DNA of 64,000 bases from Owenia fusiformis (taxonomy: Eukaryota > Annelida > Polychaeta > Sabellida > Oweniidae). The DNA is taken from positions 2,296,001 through 2,360,000 of the forward strand of contig CAIIXF020000001.1 of NCBI GenBank assembly GCA_903813345.2. The letters run 5' to 3'. Every line of letters begins with the position of its first letter. Position 1 is the stretch's first letter. The translations under genes and the position numbers were made by a program. The notes under the pieces are model-generated. The model worked only from the letters and a program-made list of their open reading frames with translations. It did no database searches and had not been told where the DNA came from. Of the stretch, positions 46,401-61,400 are shown piece by piece.

Positions 46401-49400
46401 CATGTTCGAATCGTAATATAGACCTCAGAGCAGGGGTACTAGTTTCAAATACACCCCTTAGGTCTCAGCACAAAAGCTTTCGAACCCCTCACTCCCTTCG
46501 GTCGTTCGGGATACAGAAATCGTTTGTGCCGAGACCAGCGGGGTGTATTCGAAACTAGTACCCCTGCTCTTCGGTCTATATTTCTTAATCAAAACAACTT
46601 TAAATTGCACCATTATTTACCTTCATTTAAATTCTAATGATTTTCTAGATGTCCAAAAAAGGTTGGGCTAAATCCCCATTGACAAAATGCTGAAAAACCT
46701 TTAAAAGTTTATTTACTCTTACAAGGATCACAATTTTAATGTGAAATCACAATCCACATGTCAATAAGATCATAAAGTTAAATTCCAGTGGTGTTTTAAG
46801 TTGATCCAAATGAAATTACTTCTTAAATCAAGAAATTAAGTGACTCTGGCAATACATTTACATGTATTCTTGCCCTACCCTAGCCCTACCAATACCCATA
46901 ATGCCATCTATTTTCCATTTGTATGGAAAAGGGTCAATTGATGCCACATGACCAAATACCAACTCTGAATCTTGGAAATCCCGCCTGATCTTCAAATAAA
47001 ATAAGTGCATGTATACACTAAAAATTCTGCAGGCAAGCTGTTCTTCGTCTGAGGAGGGCCATTGTGTTTGGTATGGCGAATGCTGGGATCCACCTACTAA
47101 AGATTGGGCTATGTCAAAGAAGCTCAATTGTCCATATTCTGGTCCTGCCAAGCAGATGAACAATACAATTGGACTACAGAAGCTTCAAGAGCTATGTCCA
47201 CAATATGTAGGTAAGACAAATTATTATCCCAATGAACAAAGTTCGGGAGGAATATAGTGAAGCTCTTTGTCCGTCAGTCTGTCTGTCCTGATGGAAGATG
47301 GCTGTCACTTTAAAAATAGTGGGAATTATTTGCAAAAACCTTAAACTTTTCATTTTAAACCAAAGCAATAAATATTATTGTTTGAAATATTCACAACATC
47401 TATCTATTTCCCATATATTCCGTGTTTTTCACCCTGATCCCCAGGGGCTGTGCATGGGGGGTTAGGAAAACAGGAATTTGCATTAATTTTGAGATCTTTC
47501 TGAAGTATAGCCTAGCTTTATTATACTCAGATGAAAGGTAAATTAGAGTTGGTTGCAAATATTGTATCATTTTTTCTGATTCTGGGCTTATAAAATACAA
47601 AAAAGCTGCCTTATGTGGGATTTCTCAAAATAATTTTCTGATCTGTTCAAAGTATGGCTATATTATACTCAAATTGAAGGAATTTAAGAGTCATAATTCA
47701 AGAGATCATAATAATGGTAATATTTTTCTGATTCGCACCTCAGAAAATTCAAAATGGCTTGCTAGAACAGGAATTCGCTATAACATTGTACCCACGTACC
47801 CATGTAAGTGGGTCGTGATACAGACTTTTAAGGGTTAGAATTTTTAATTTAGTTTTAAATACAGGGATTTGCTAAATGTAATTCCGTTTCATTTTATTTA
47901 ATCAAAGCATGGGTAATGATTAGTCTCAGGGATCGTAAATTCAGCCCATCACACTACATTGTTACTTTGGTCGTTGATAATGATTAGCTATCTGATTCTA
48001 AACTGATTAATTGGAAGAGAAGTATACCCATAAAGACAAAGATGTGTTCTAAATGTGAAAATATAGTGATAGCTTTTAGACAACTTCCTTGAATTACCCA
48101 ACAAATAAAAAGCGATTTTATTGTAGATTGCTCTATTGAACAAGCATTTCAATTTCACAATTTTGACTAAACAAATGTTAGATTTATAAGACATACATAA
48201 TACAAAGGGCATTAATGCATCTATAATTCAGCAAAGGACCGGAGATTGAATCATCTTAGTTATTTTGAAAAGGATGGGTTTCAATATGGTGAACTTTTTG
48301 AACACACGTTTTCTTAAACCAGTCATCAAAAAAATATGAAAATTTTACACATCGTCAATTTAATGGTCATGTTTTGAATGGTAACAGTAAAATGTGAAAT
48401 AAACATATACGCTTTTATCCATGTTGTTTTAGAAAACACATCAAACACTTCTTTTGTTCTAGGTATCATATGTTCGGAATGAAATGAAACATCTATCTGA
48501 ACCTCATTGGAACAAAATGACATAAACACAACATGTTTAGATCTCTCAATACTGTAATTGTACAAAGGAAAGTTTGGTTGATTTAAAAAAAGTATCTTGT
48601 TAATGAAATAAAATGTTTATCTTAATTTTAATCTATTTTGGGGGTTTTTGTGTTTTAATTTTTTGAATACTTTTTGTTAAATCAACCAAAATTTCCTTTG
48701 TATAACTATAATATTGGGAGGTCTAAGACAAATATTGTATATGCTATTTTGTTCAAACAATCTTTGGAAAGATATTTTATTTCATTCTCAAGATTTGATA
48801 AAAAGGATCAAAAAACAATTGCACCAAAAAACGAAAAATGTTGACATAAATAGCTATATAAAATATATATAAATATTTGTTGCATTAAATTGTTGTCAAT
48901 CAGTCAAAATTACATAAAGGAGCGTGTTTTTGTACACAGTGGCGTGGCGAGGGTATTTTTTGTGAGGGTACGCCACGAGTGAGCTTGAATAAAACAAAGT
49001 TTGAGAGGGGTGGAGGGGGGGGCGTATTCTCCCCCTTGAAAATGAGATTTCATTTGAAGCGTTCTAGAGCATTCTGAAATATGAAATTCTGATTGATATG
49101 AACTAACAAAATGTAAATCATTATTTTTTATCCATTTTTTAAGTGTGGGGCAATTCAATATAAAAATTATCATCTTTCTCTCAATTTTGAGAGTACGCCA
49201 TGGCGTTTTATGCGTATATGATGCTACGCCATTGTACAGAATGTTTTAAATAATTGGTTTGAGAGAAAAACTTTGTTGAATTCAGTTCACCATATCAATA
49301 CCAATCCTGTAACCCTTCAAAGACTGCATCATGCCCCACCTTGTGGTACCCATGTGGGTACGTGGGTACGAGGTCAAGGTTTTTTATATAAAGCCCTTAA

Positions 49401-52400
49401 AAGTACATATGGTTACACGATACTGTATTAGATCTCAAATAATGTATTGTCTTTATGATTTGTGCACCTGTGAAACTCTTAAATGGTCACCCAAATACTT
49501 AAATCAAATACTTTACTCTTTTTATTTTGCGTAGCGGAATATGTTACGCAAATACATATTTTTCCTGATTGTCATGGAAAAATATTTCAAGAGAAAAATG
49601 AAAAACAAACTCTGAAAAAAACCAAACACAGTTTGTTTGGAATTTTCACGCCAATTGCATATCATATGTGTCACACATTTACTTCGAATTTTCTTGCATT
49701 AATTATTTGGTTGTCTAATGATGAATATAATGAATATAATGTTGTATAATTGTAGGCTCTAATATGACATGCTGTAGCTGGGAGCAGTTAGTAACCCTGG
49801 ACTCGAGTCTTACTGTTCCTCGACAAATGTTCTTCAGATGCCCATCCTGCTTCCGTAACTTCCTCAACCTCTATTGCTCTCTTACCTGTGATCCTCGTCA
49901 GTCTGATTTCGTATACGTTAGGGGCATCAACAAGGCAGCAAATGACTCAATTGACAGTATTGACTATGTCGTATCGAATGATTTTGCAAATGGATTATTT
50001 GATTCATGTAGGGATGTACAGATGCCAAGTTCTAAAGCAAAAGCTATTGGAGTTTTCTGTGGGACTGATGCGAATAAATGCACTGCTAAAAAGTTCCTGA
50101 CTTTTATGGGAACTTCTTCATATGCTCCTTTCAATGTAAGTATATTTCTCAGTTGTTATGACTTCATTTTTTGAAATTTGACTTATATTGATTAATTCTC
50201 CCTTTCGCGATTCGCTCTTTGAAGCAGAACGTTCGCAAATATGAACTGAAAAAGCACTCAAAAAGGACAAAATTTGATTGGTCAATATTTTCTCACTATG
50301 CATTTCGCGTAGCTATTTGCGTAACCCGAAAGTTCTAAATCAAACTAATTACGCAATTTTGTTTTTATACCCGCACGCTAAATAAAACAATGACAACATC
50401 GGAAGTATTCTTCTTTGTCATTGCTTTAATAGTCAGTATACCGAGTTTAATCAATAAAATATTGTACAATGAACAACAAAATTCGGAAATGAGTACTATA
50501 AATTGCTTTAGAACCACAGAACAGAGTGACCTAGATAATAGCGACACTTCGTCTTTGGTCTACTGCTCAGTTATTTGTTGGTTTTCAACGTAACTCTATG
50601 ATGTCATTTGAAGATGAATACTTTTATTCAGTTGTTGCATCGATGTTGCAGTTTGTAGTGCGGTAAGGTTGGCATTAAAGTATTGAAAGTCGAATGGAAT
50701 TGTTTTTTCCAATATGGCGACTAGTCAACTGATCATGTGACCTTCTCTTCCGGAATATTTTCTCACTTTTCAATCATCGTTTTCACCACGCTATGAATCA
50801 ATACAATGAAAAAAGTAGCTGTTATATTAAGATTAATAAGAGATCAATCGTTTCTAATAATTTTTTCTGTACCCTCGTATGGGAATATGAACGAATATAT
50901 CGTTTGAAAAATCGGTGTGAAAATCCCCATGTTAAACCTATGAGGGAAAACAAGGAAGTATAAATTTGTTCCTCCGCGAACTGCATCATGGGAAATATAT
51001 TCGAGAATTCTGACTTAACCCAGAGGTGTTTCTCATAAATAAAGTTCTCTGCGTAATGCGTATACCAAACATTTTAAATCTTATTCCTGGACTTCATCAT
51101 ATTATAATTATCTATTTAAATAGACATTACCAAGTTATCATTTTTACTCTAAAAGCAAGAAAGATGAGGTTTAGGCGATGAACACAAAAAAACAGTAACT
51201 AACTTATTCAAATGATTCATGAGTAGTCTCAGAGTCATATTTACTCATATAAAAATCTCAATAATATCAAATACAAAATGCTTCCAGATCAATTTTAATT
51301 TGACTAACAATGCAACAACAGATGGACCAAATGGTACATACCGCATGATCCCCCTCAATCAGACAGTTCACCCCTGCAACCTGCCTCTCAACAACAAATC
51401 CTCCCCCTGCAGTTGTCAGGACTGTGAAGCCCAGTGTTCCCCTCTACCTCCTCCAATCAAGCCACCCCCGAGATGGAAGATTCTTGGGATAGATGGATTT
51501 ATATTTATTGGCTCATCAGTATTTGCAGGATTCATTATACTGTTTTGTATTTGGATCATATGTAGTATTATTACTGGGAGGAATAACTCAAGTAAGTTCA
51601 GAGTACTTAGGTTTTAAAGGCCCCATATAAAGTTTAAACCACATTGTCTTATATTGTCTCCCTCAATGTTATAAATATGCGATATGTGAGACTTTTTTTA
51701 ATTGCAAATAGTGTTTTTTAAAGGACTTTTTGTGAAAAATTGTGAATTTATTTGAAACTAAATTTTAGAGCTCACACATATCTTTTACTAAGCGTAAATC
51801 CACACCAATGCATAGCATTCATCCCCCCGTGTCTTTTGTTGAAAATATTAAGAAAATTGGTTGATAAATAAGCAAGGAAAGGGAGGGGGGCGCAAATTTC
51901 AGGTCTGAGCAAAAAAAAACCTTTAGCCCCTAAAACCAAAAAGTTGGCCCAAAGTTTGAAATTTTGAGGGCCATTTTTTTTAAAAATTTGGCCTAGAATT
52001 AAAGAATAAGGCCTTACAAGGCCCAGTAATGACCAAAAAGGCCCACTTTTTGGGGCCATAAGGCTTTTTTGGCCCAATTTTCTCCCTGGCCCACCCAAGG
52101 GGGGGGGGGCATGCCCCTCCCCCTCCAGATCCACCAGTGAGTATTTAAAACTTAAAATATACTTAAAAAAGAATGTGCTTTGCACTATGTAATGGAATAT
52201 TTTATGATTAAATTTTAATGTTTAATTTAAAGGAAATTTGAATATTTGAGAAATAAAAAGCTGGTACCTTTTTCCCTCTAAATTTTTTTTCCAAAATCTT
52301 TAGAATAACTTAAGTCATGAAAAATAGTAAATGATAAATAAAACTTAACATGGGGGCTTTAATACTGTACAGTGATAAAGTAAGATTTAACAGATCAACA

Positions 52401-55400
52401 ATAAAGGTTTTTCAGTACTAGAATTTCAAATTTCAGTCATTATTAAGTTAGCTTCCTGACATAGCTATAGATGAGCATTGGTTGAAAATTTCAAAATATG
52501 AATCAATCCAAACAATTTTATTCAATCCCGGTGGCGTTCAGATTAGACAAGTTTTATTGTACATGTGCTGTAGTATCAAGCTGGTCATTATTGTAGGATA
52601 CCTTGTAAGAATATTTCTATGCCATTTTTATAGGTATGAATGATGCTGCCCTGGTGTCTCTCAATGGTGACTCAGTTCATTCCACTGAAAGTGCAGAAGT
52701 GAGTCCCGTTGATGAAAATGACATCAACTGTTTTGACAAAATTGGTGTAGGGATGGAATGCTTGCTGGAAACTATATTTACACGTTGGGGCTGTATGTGC
52801 GCCAAATACCCCATATATACTCTGGTAGTAGGATTCATATGTTGTGCAGCCCTTATTGTTGGTATAAGCTTGTTTAAAGTCACTACAAATCCAGTGGAAC
52901 TCTGGTCTTCCCCCGACAGTAGAGCACGACAAGAGATGAACTATTATGAAGAACATTTTACGTACGTTTTTGCCTTTTGAATTTTGACATTTACTAATAA
53001 TGAATAGTATAAGTAGGAGACAAACTGTCCATCTGTAATAACTCAATACCCTTTATCAGAATTGAACCAAACTTTATTTGCTGATGTTTTTTTGGAAAAG
53101 GACCTGACAAAGAAATTTTCCATTATATCCACTCAATTTAAACTGACTGACATGTTTGTAAAAATCTCATCTTTGATAATAAGTTAAATACCATTGAATG
53201 AATTATGAAGTGAAGAAGTATTCCAAACATATTTTGTCATCAAAAAACTCTTTGTATGGGGAAATATAAGATATACTAGTCACATTTATTATAATAAATA
53301 GATTAAATCGAGGAACTGTCACCAGAAGTGAGTGCTCAATAAATGATGGAGGGAAAACCTGTGTTAAACACTGACGGATCTAGAAGCTAACAAGGGGGAG
53401 GGCATATTTGGAGTGTGGAAATTTTTTTTTGAAAATTCAAGGCCCATTTTTGATAACCTGGCCAAAAAATATATGCTCAAAAAGGCCCATTTTTGAGGCC
53501 CTACAAAATTTTGGATACAAAAATATTTGGAGCCTTTGAAAATCTTTCTGGGCCAACAAAAGGCGGAGGGGTGGGTCCCATGGGCCCCCCTGGATCCGCC
53601 AGTGTTAAACAAAGCACAAAAGTGCTCAATGTTTACACCTGGGCAGTCACATGCAGTACATTAAGGCTGAACTAATCACGTCCTATTCACTCAATCGTTG
53701 AAAAGTAAACACAAAAGAAATCAAATTCTACACTGTACCTCACCTATAACATGCAGTGCACTAAAGCTGAACTAATAACACCCCACTCACTTATCAACAA
53801 ACCTCATAATCAATACAAATGAAATCAAATATTCCTAAAATTTGATCTGGGACCATTTACCTTTCATAAGTTAGATAAACCATTCATCCTGGGACTTTGG
53901 AGAAAATAATGGCCTTAGGGCTATAGTCCTTGGTCCTTGGCCATTATTTTTCCTCATACTCAAGACTCATAGTTTATCCCTAACCAAATAGAATTCAATG
54001 GTGAATTCGTCCAGGTAATCGAGTAATAATGTGAATCATGTTTTACGCATTATTCTCATCCTACATGCTTCATTTATCATGTTAAAAAACGGAAATGAAT
54101 GACCTATACTGTCAATTCTGTCATTGTAACTTTTAATCAGTGTTTACTTATGACATTCCTTTGGGTATTATTATTGGTGAGGTTACTTTCACCTCATAAA
54201 GAATAAAAGATGTATGATACTGTCTATGACATTCACCTTCACCATTCAACCCAAGTCACGACATATAATAAGGCTCTTTAACCCTTTTATCCACAGATAT
54301 GTATTTGTTGTCTGTAAAAAATGCATTCATTTCCCAAGAGAATGCGCTAGACAGAATCGCTCTCCGAACTTACTGTGAAACATAATCTCAATTTCTGTAG
54401 AATAAAGTCACAAATTTTACTGAAAAGATCAGTTATAATTCTTAGTAATGTAAGCAAGCTGAGTAATAAGGATCGATCATACACACATGGTGTAGAGGAC
54501 AATAATTCAATAAGTTCTCTTCAAAATGTCTACCTTAGCCTCCCTAATGACTTCACTCATTAACCTGTAAGTAACAAAGGGGGGTTAAAAAAAACTGATC
54601 AGAGCTAGAAATCTATTCATCCTGCAATATCAGTCAAGTGACAGCATTCATGACTAAGGTTGAAAACATACTGCCACAATTTAACATTGGCTTCAGTCTA
54701 TTGCCCAATAGGCACAGAGATCCAGTCATTTGTCAAAGAGAGAAAAGTGGTTAATTACCATTGGTAGTCAGGCAGTTGTGGGTTTCAAATCTTGATCCCA
54801 TCTTTATTCCTTCTCACTATCTACTCTGATCAGTATTAAGCTGTATGTGTTATTGTGTGTTAAGGGAATAAAAAGATCTTGATGCAATGGGGCTAAGTAT
54901 AGACCTGTTAACCTTCTTTTGTACACATATAATTCTATTAATGTTGATGCATTTCTTGAGGTTAAAGTCAAATTGACCTTAGATCACTAGGGGATAGACA
55001 TGAGGTCTTTGAGAGAAGTGGGAAGATAATTAAATCACACCATACTGAACTTCATGGTGTGTCAACATCGATGACAGTCTGATCACAAGTTGATTGTCAA
55101 CATAACCCTATCTGCTCAAAATCAAAAGTCAACTTTGTGCATCTTTTGAATGGGATGAATTTCTGTAGTGACTTCTCCCCAGATAGCACGTCTTTGTTGG
55201 CCCAACGTCGGCAATTTTACGTCGGTACCTTGACGTTGGGCCGACGTTGGTTCAAGGTTGTCAAGGCACACTTCTCCGTTGGCCTGAAGTCGGCAATTCT
55301 ACGGCTGTAAGCTCACGTTGTACCGACGTCGGTACAAGGTTGGCAAATGACACATCTTTTTCGGTCTGAAGTTAGCAATTTTAGGGCGGTACTTTGACGT

Positions 55401-58400
55401 TGGGCCGACGTTGGTACGAGGTCGTCAAGGTACACTTTTCTGTTGGCCTGAAGTCAGCAATTTTACGGCTGTACGCTGACGTTGTAGACGCTGCAAATGT
55501 TGGACCAATATTGGCCCAAGGTCGTTGTGCTATCTGGGTAGCACTAAAGTACTGTTTGGCCAACGTTAGGCCACCCACCTATCTGTTCCCTCTGCAAGGC
55601 CAACGTTGGGCCAACATTGCCATTAGCACTAAAGCACTGTCGAGCCAACATTGGACCAACGTTGGGCCAACATAATTTTTTGCCAACATTGGACCAACGT
55701 TGGGCCAACATAATTGTTTGCCACTGTTGGACCAACGTTGGCCCGCTGGACAAAATGACGTTGGGTCAACCGCTCAAGCCGACGTTGGGCCAACAGATGC
55801 GTAGTTGTTGGCCCGAAGTTGGCCCACTGGCGGTGTGCTATCTGTGCCAACATTGGACCAATGTTGGGCCAATATAATTTTTTGCCACTGTTGGACCAAC
55901 GTTGGCCCGCTGGACAAAATGACCTTGGGTCAACCGCTCAAGCCGACGTTGGGCCAACAGATGCGTAGTTGTTGGCCCAACGTTGGCCCATTGGCGATGT
56001 GCTATCTGGGACCTATCGATCAGTGCAAAATTGCAGTTGGCAAATTGTAGTTTGGCCAACGTTGGCCCGTTGTTGGCTGCCGCTAATACCAGGAAGCCAC
56101 CTATCGATAAATCATTGCAAATGCTTAAAAATAGAAGAAAACATACCAGCATGCAGTCATTAAAAAAAATTAAGGTAAATTTTTGTAATATTTTCTTTCA
56201 AAATTATCTGATAATGTTGTTCACCTCATAAATATGGATTTTCGCCTTGTAATACAGTTGAAACCACTTATAAGGCTACCAAATATATTTAGTATGGAAA
56301 AACAAGCCACCATATTTTATTGATGTAAAACGGATATAATTTGTGAACACATTTACAGTAGCAGTACTAAATGCCTAGATAGCACAAAGACGTTGGGTCA
56401 ACGTCGCTATCGGTGACCATTGGTTCTCAAGGTTGCAGTTGGCAAATTATTCATGTGGCCTGTCGTTGGCTGCACAGGGAGCCAACAATGGCTGTACAAA
56501 AAAGTAAATTGTATGGTATGGTTGGCCCAACAATTGACCAACGTTGGGCCAATGGACATAGCGACGGTGGGCCAACCACGTCAGCCAACGTTGGACCAAC
56601 ATATACGTAATCGTTGGGCCAAAGTTGGCCCAACTGTTGACCAACGTTGGGCCAACCAGTTTTGACCGCCAATGCGCCAACATCCCTCTTAACATTGTTG
56701 GACCAACTGTTGACCAACGTCGGGCCAACCAGTCTTCTTACTATTAGTGGGCCAACTATGGGCCAACGTAGCTTGAAATCGTGTTGGGCCAACAATGGAC
56801 CAACGTTGGGCCAATGAACATAGCGACGGTGGACCAACGTTGGACCGATGGACATAGCGACGGTGGGCCAACCACGACAGCCAACGTTGGGCCAACAGAT
56901 ACGTAGTTGTTGGGCCAACGTTGGCCCATCAGAGTTGTGCTATCTGGGTCATTATGACATAGCTATAGGGTCTATAGGGACCAGTATTTGGAATTTCTGA
57001 ATGAAACAATGTATCTAGTATCACTTTGTAATTGCAGGCCATTCCACCGTACTGCACAGATCATAATAACTGCTAAAGACCCCACCCCTTGGAGGAGGGA
57101 GGATTCTGGTAGTAGCCCTACTACAAGGATGATTGGAGCTGTACTTAAACTAGACATCTTACATGAGGTCAGTCTGTCATCAAAATTTGAAATTAAGGAT
57201 AGTTGCTGCTACTAATCTGTATATGTAGGCAGTGTAGGCAGTGTGTTTTGTCTCACATATTATCCATTGAATTATTTGAATAACACTTCACTTTCCAGCA
57301 CTTATTTTCCCGAGAAATAGTAATTTAAATTTAATTTACAGTTTCTATGCTAGATTGATAATGACATATATGTTACTTTTACATGTACGCTGCTATATAA
57401 TTGTATCACATTTTTAGGTGCTAGATTTGCAAAATCGACTTGCCAATATCACTGCTTATGATAGCAAACATGGTGTTGATGTTAGGCTTGAAGATATCTG
57501 CTTCGCCCCTTTATCACCCGATAACAACAACTGCACCATTCAGAGTCCCCTGAACTATTTCCAAAACAGCATGGAGAATCTAGATAAAAGTATCTGGGAT
57601 GATTTCCATTTTATACGCTACGCCGACTATATGGATCATTTCCTTTACTGTGTCAGGTTAGTAATACATTCCTCTACATTAGCAAGAAACTTTGAAACCT
57701 GTACTTGTGTGAAATTGACCCCAACCTCTACGCAAATTAGAATCACAACTTTCCAATCAAATTAAGGTAGTAATGTTACAAACTAGAATAATGGGACTAA
57801 TAATTTTTAGGAGTAATAAACCCAAATATTTTCTATATTGGTAATATAACCAGCCATACATTGTACATTTGAAGTTGCCAAAATAAATCAGACTGCTGCT
57901 ATACAAGTACAGGGTGGGCCAAAAAAACGCCACCTTTTTTTCAAGACACTACAACTTTTTTATTTTCCAACCTACATACCCCAAATTTTTGCAGTTATAT
58001 AGTGCCAGGGGTTCTTAGTAATAATATAATGTAACAAGTCCTTCAACTTGGAATATATCTGATTTAAAAGAGGAGTTCCATTGTTCCGCCACCCTATTTG
58101 ATGATATATTTTTTAGTTTTAGTCGCCTCGCTGATATAGCAGTATCAATGAAATGTCAGCTAAGTTTTTTTCAACCTGTCTTAATTGTCAGCTTTAGTTG
58201 AGCAATTTTCTAGATTGGGTGCCTTCATACAATCTCCTGGAGACCTTCCCATACCCTATACACACTGGGGTTTGCATCAGGACTATTAGCTTGGCGATCA
58301 TCATGCCATATCAGTTCAGGAGCATTTTGCAAATTATGCTTATTTCTCATGGCACGCCACATGTTTAAGTGAGACGCTGGTGACATATTTTAGTCAAGTA

Positions 58401-61400
58401 AAAGTGTTAAATTCATGATACATGGCTAGATAACAACCTCAAGTTTCATTTGGTATGCAAATTATGATTTTGTTTCAAAAATTAAAAAAGTTATAGCATT
58501 TTGAGTGGCGTTTTTTGGCCCACCCTGTACATTTTACGAAACTTGAGCAACATGAAAGTCTTTTTAACTGTAGTACAGTTTTCCATCATTAGTGTCAAGA
58601 TACACAGACAAAAAATATTGGTATTTTAAAGTAAAGTTTTTAGCTTTAATTATGATGCAGAATTTAATCAACAAGATATGTGAACCTTTAAGGCATTTTC
58701 AAAAAGCTTTAGTTGTACTCCTTAACTTTTAAGGATTGCATTTTACTAATGTATTAAAAGTTTGCAACGCCACAAAATGAGGGAAAATGTCTGTTAAAGT
58801 GAGGGGTTTAAAAATGTCTGACTTAGAATTTCCCAACCATGCTTTGAAAAAATCCAACTTTAAAATGCCATACTTTTCTGTCTCTAAACCTTGACATATA
58901 TGAAGATACATGCATTTTTCTTCATATGCATTTTCCAAAATTACACAGTTATTCAAAAAATTACAAAGATAACTACTACAAAAAATACATAGTCATGACC
59001 ATGTTTAACAATTTCCCTTTTTGTACTACAGAGACCCCACTGCCATCAATGACACACAGAACCCTCTACTGAACCTGCCATGTATGGGAACATTTGGAGG
59101 ACCAGTCATGCCTTTTGTGGCTCTCGGAGAATATGAAGGTATGTAGCATAACTTATTAGTGTTGAGAGGTTTATATGGATTTTGCTAGTGATTCTTATGG
59201 CATGCAGTGTACTCATTAACAGCCTTCCCAGAGTGGTCCAACTGTCCCGCAATTTGCACATTTGTCACGCATTTGCTGAAGAAATTGAAGTCACGCCTGT
59301 TTTTTTGCTTGACAGAATATGCCAAGCAAATACACATTTTTTCAAATCATTATCAAGCAAAAATGTTTCAGTTCATGCCGAAAAAATGAACGCCGAAAAA
59401 AAGGAACGCCGGAATAATCGAACACAGTTCTTTCGGAAGTTTAAACGCAAATTGCGAATATGTCACACATTTGCTTTGTTTTATCTCATCCCTTTAACAT
59501 GACTGACTAGCCACATTTGATACAGACTAGCTCTTTGTACAAAAGTGCTGGTCACTTTGACCAGCAAATTTAGATATGAACTGGCTAAATTGAATGGGTA
59601 ACAGGTCTATTTGACCAGCTTGTATTTTAAGAAATAAATTGATGCATTATTTCTGTGTTTTCCAGATGACAAATACTACACTGCTAATGCTGTGATTGTA
59701 ACATTTATAATTAATAACTATAAGAAAAACAGCACATTCATTGACCTTGCCATGACGTGGGAGAAAGAATACATCCGTATTTTGAAAGATTATGTGAACG
59801 ATGTTCCAGATAGCAATATATCAATAGGATTTACTTCAGAAGTAAGTCAACATTTACATTTGTTTTTCTCATATCAACACTTCAGGTGGTGACATATTGT
59901 TATATAATAGGATTATTTTGTACCTTTTAGGGCCAAACGTACATCCAACAATTACAAGTTTCAATTACTCAGATGCGAGTAGGTAGTTACCAGTTTCACC
60001 ACCAGGTGGCTGATTTGGGGGAATTAACATGGCAGGGTATTACAAAATTCCCTTAAACTTGAATATGCATCAGTTTTAGTGGTTCACTTTTCATATTACC
60101 CATATGTATGTGATAGTTAATACAAATTAAAATATGTCCAGCAAAAGAAAATAGTATCTGCCCAACACAAGAAAAGATATTTCACTTTTTGTGGTTTTAC
60201 AACATGGGGTCAATGGGGAATCTCCCCGACCTAGAAGTCACATTTTCAAAGAAAATTAATTTTTCATAGTTGATAAACTCTTTTCAAAACCACATTTGTA
60301 AATGTAATTTTACATGTAGATTTTAAATATGACATCAGTTTGACTGAATTGTGAGTTTTTAATGATTCAATCAAGATTATTTCTACTCGCATCTGGGATA
60401 TTACAGTTAATAGCAATAAAGTAAAGAAAATAAGACTATATTTTTGAAATGACATATAATGTTACTTTGATATAAGGATTTCTGAAAGGTGTAAAATTCA
60501 AAGCATGTTTTTAGTTGTAAAAATAATCTTAGCTTCCCCTCATTTATTCCCACTTATTATCCCAAACGAACGAAGTTCGGTAGGGATATAGTGAAGCCCT
60601 CCGTCCGTCCGTCAGTCCGTCCGTCCTTCTGTCCATTTTCTTCATATTTAGTGGAAAGATGTATATTGGTGAATAGTTGTACGCAAAAAAAATTTTCAAG
60701 ATGGCCGCCGCTTTAAAAATGACGGGACTTTTTCGCAAAAACCATAAATTTTTCATTCTAAACCAAAGTAATTATTAATATTATTGTTTTAAATTTTGGT
60801 AGTATATTCGCAACATCTATCTATTTCACATATATTCCGTGTTTTTCATCCTGACCCCCAGGGGCCGTGTATGGGGGGTCAGGAAAACAGTAATTTTCGC
60901 TAATTTTTAGATCTTTCTGAAGTATAGCTTTATTATACTCAAATGAAAGGCAATTAAGAGTAGATTGCAAATATTGTATCTTTTTCTGATTCGAGCATTG
61001 TAAAATTCAAAATGGCCGTCTAATGTACGATTTCGCAATAATTTTTCGATCCCTTCAAAGTATGGCTGTATTATACTCAAATTATCGAAATCGTTGTTCC
61101 CTCTTCAAAAGAGGAGACGCGAAAATCTTTCCTTATAAGGTCAAAATATTTCCCATGATGCATTTCGCGGAGGAACAAATTTATACTTCCTTGTTTTCCC
61201 TCATAGGTTTAACATGGGGATTTTCACACCTATTTTTCAAACGATATATTCGTTCATATTCCCGTACGAGAGTACAGAAAAAAATATGAGAAACGATTGA
61301 TCTCTTATTAATCTTAATATAACAGCTATTTTTTCATTGTATTGATTCATAGCGTGGTGAAAACGATGATTGAAAAGTGAGAAAATATTCCGGAAGAGAA

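Noticed and set aside
55381-56918. Many long overlapping frames on both strands rich in NVGPT
   Set aside because: Artefact of the GTTGGGCCAACG palindrome array; all have the same composition and none resembles a protein.
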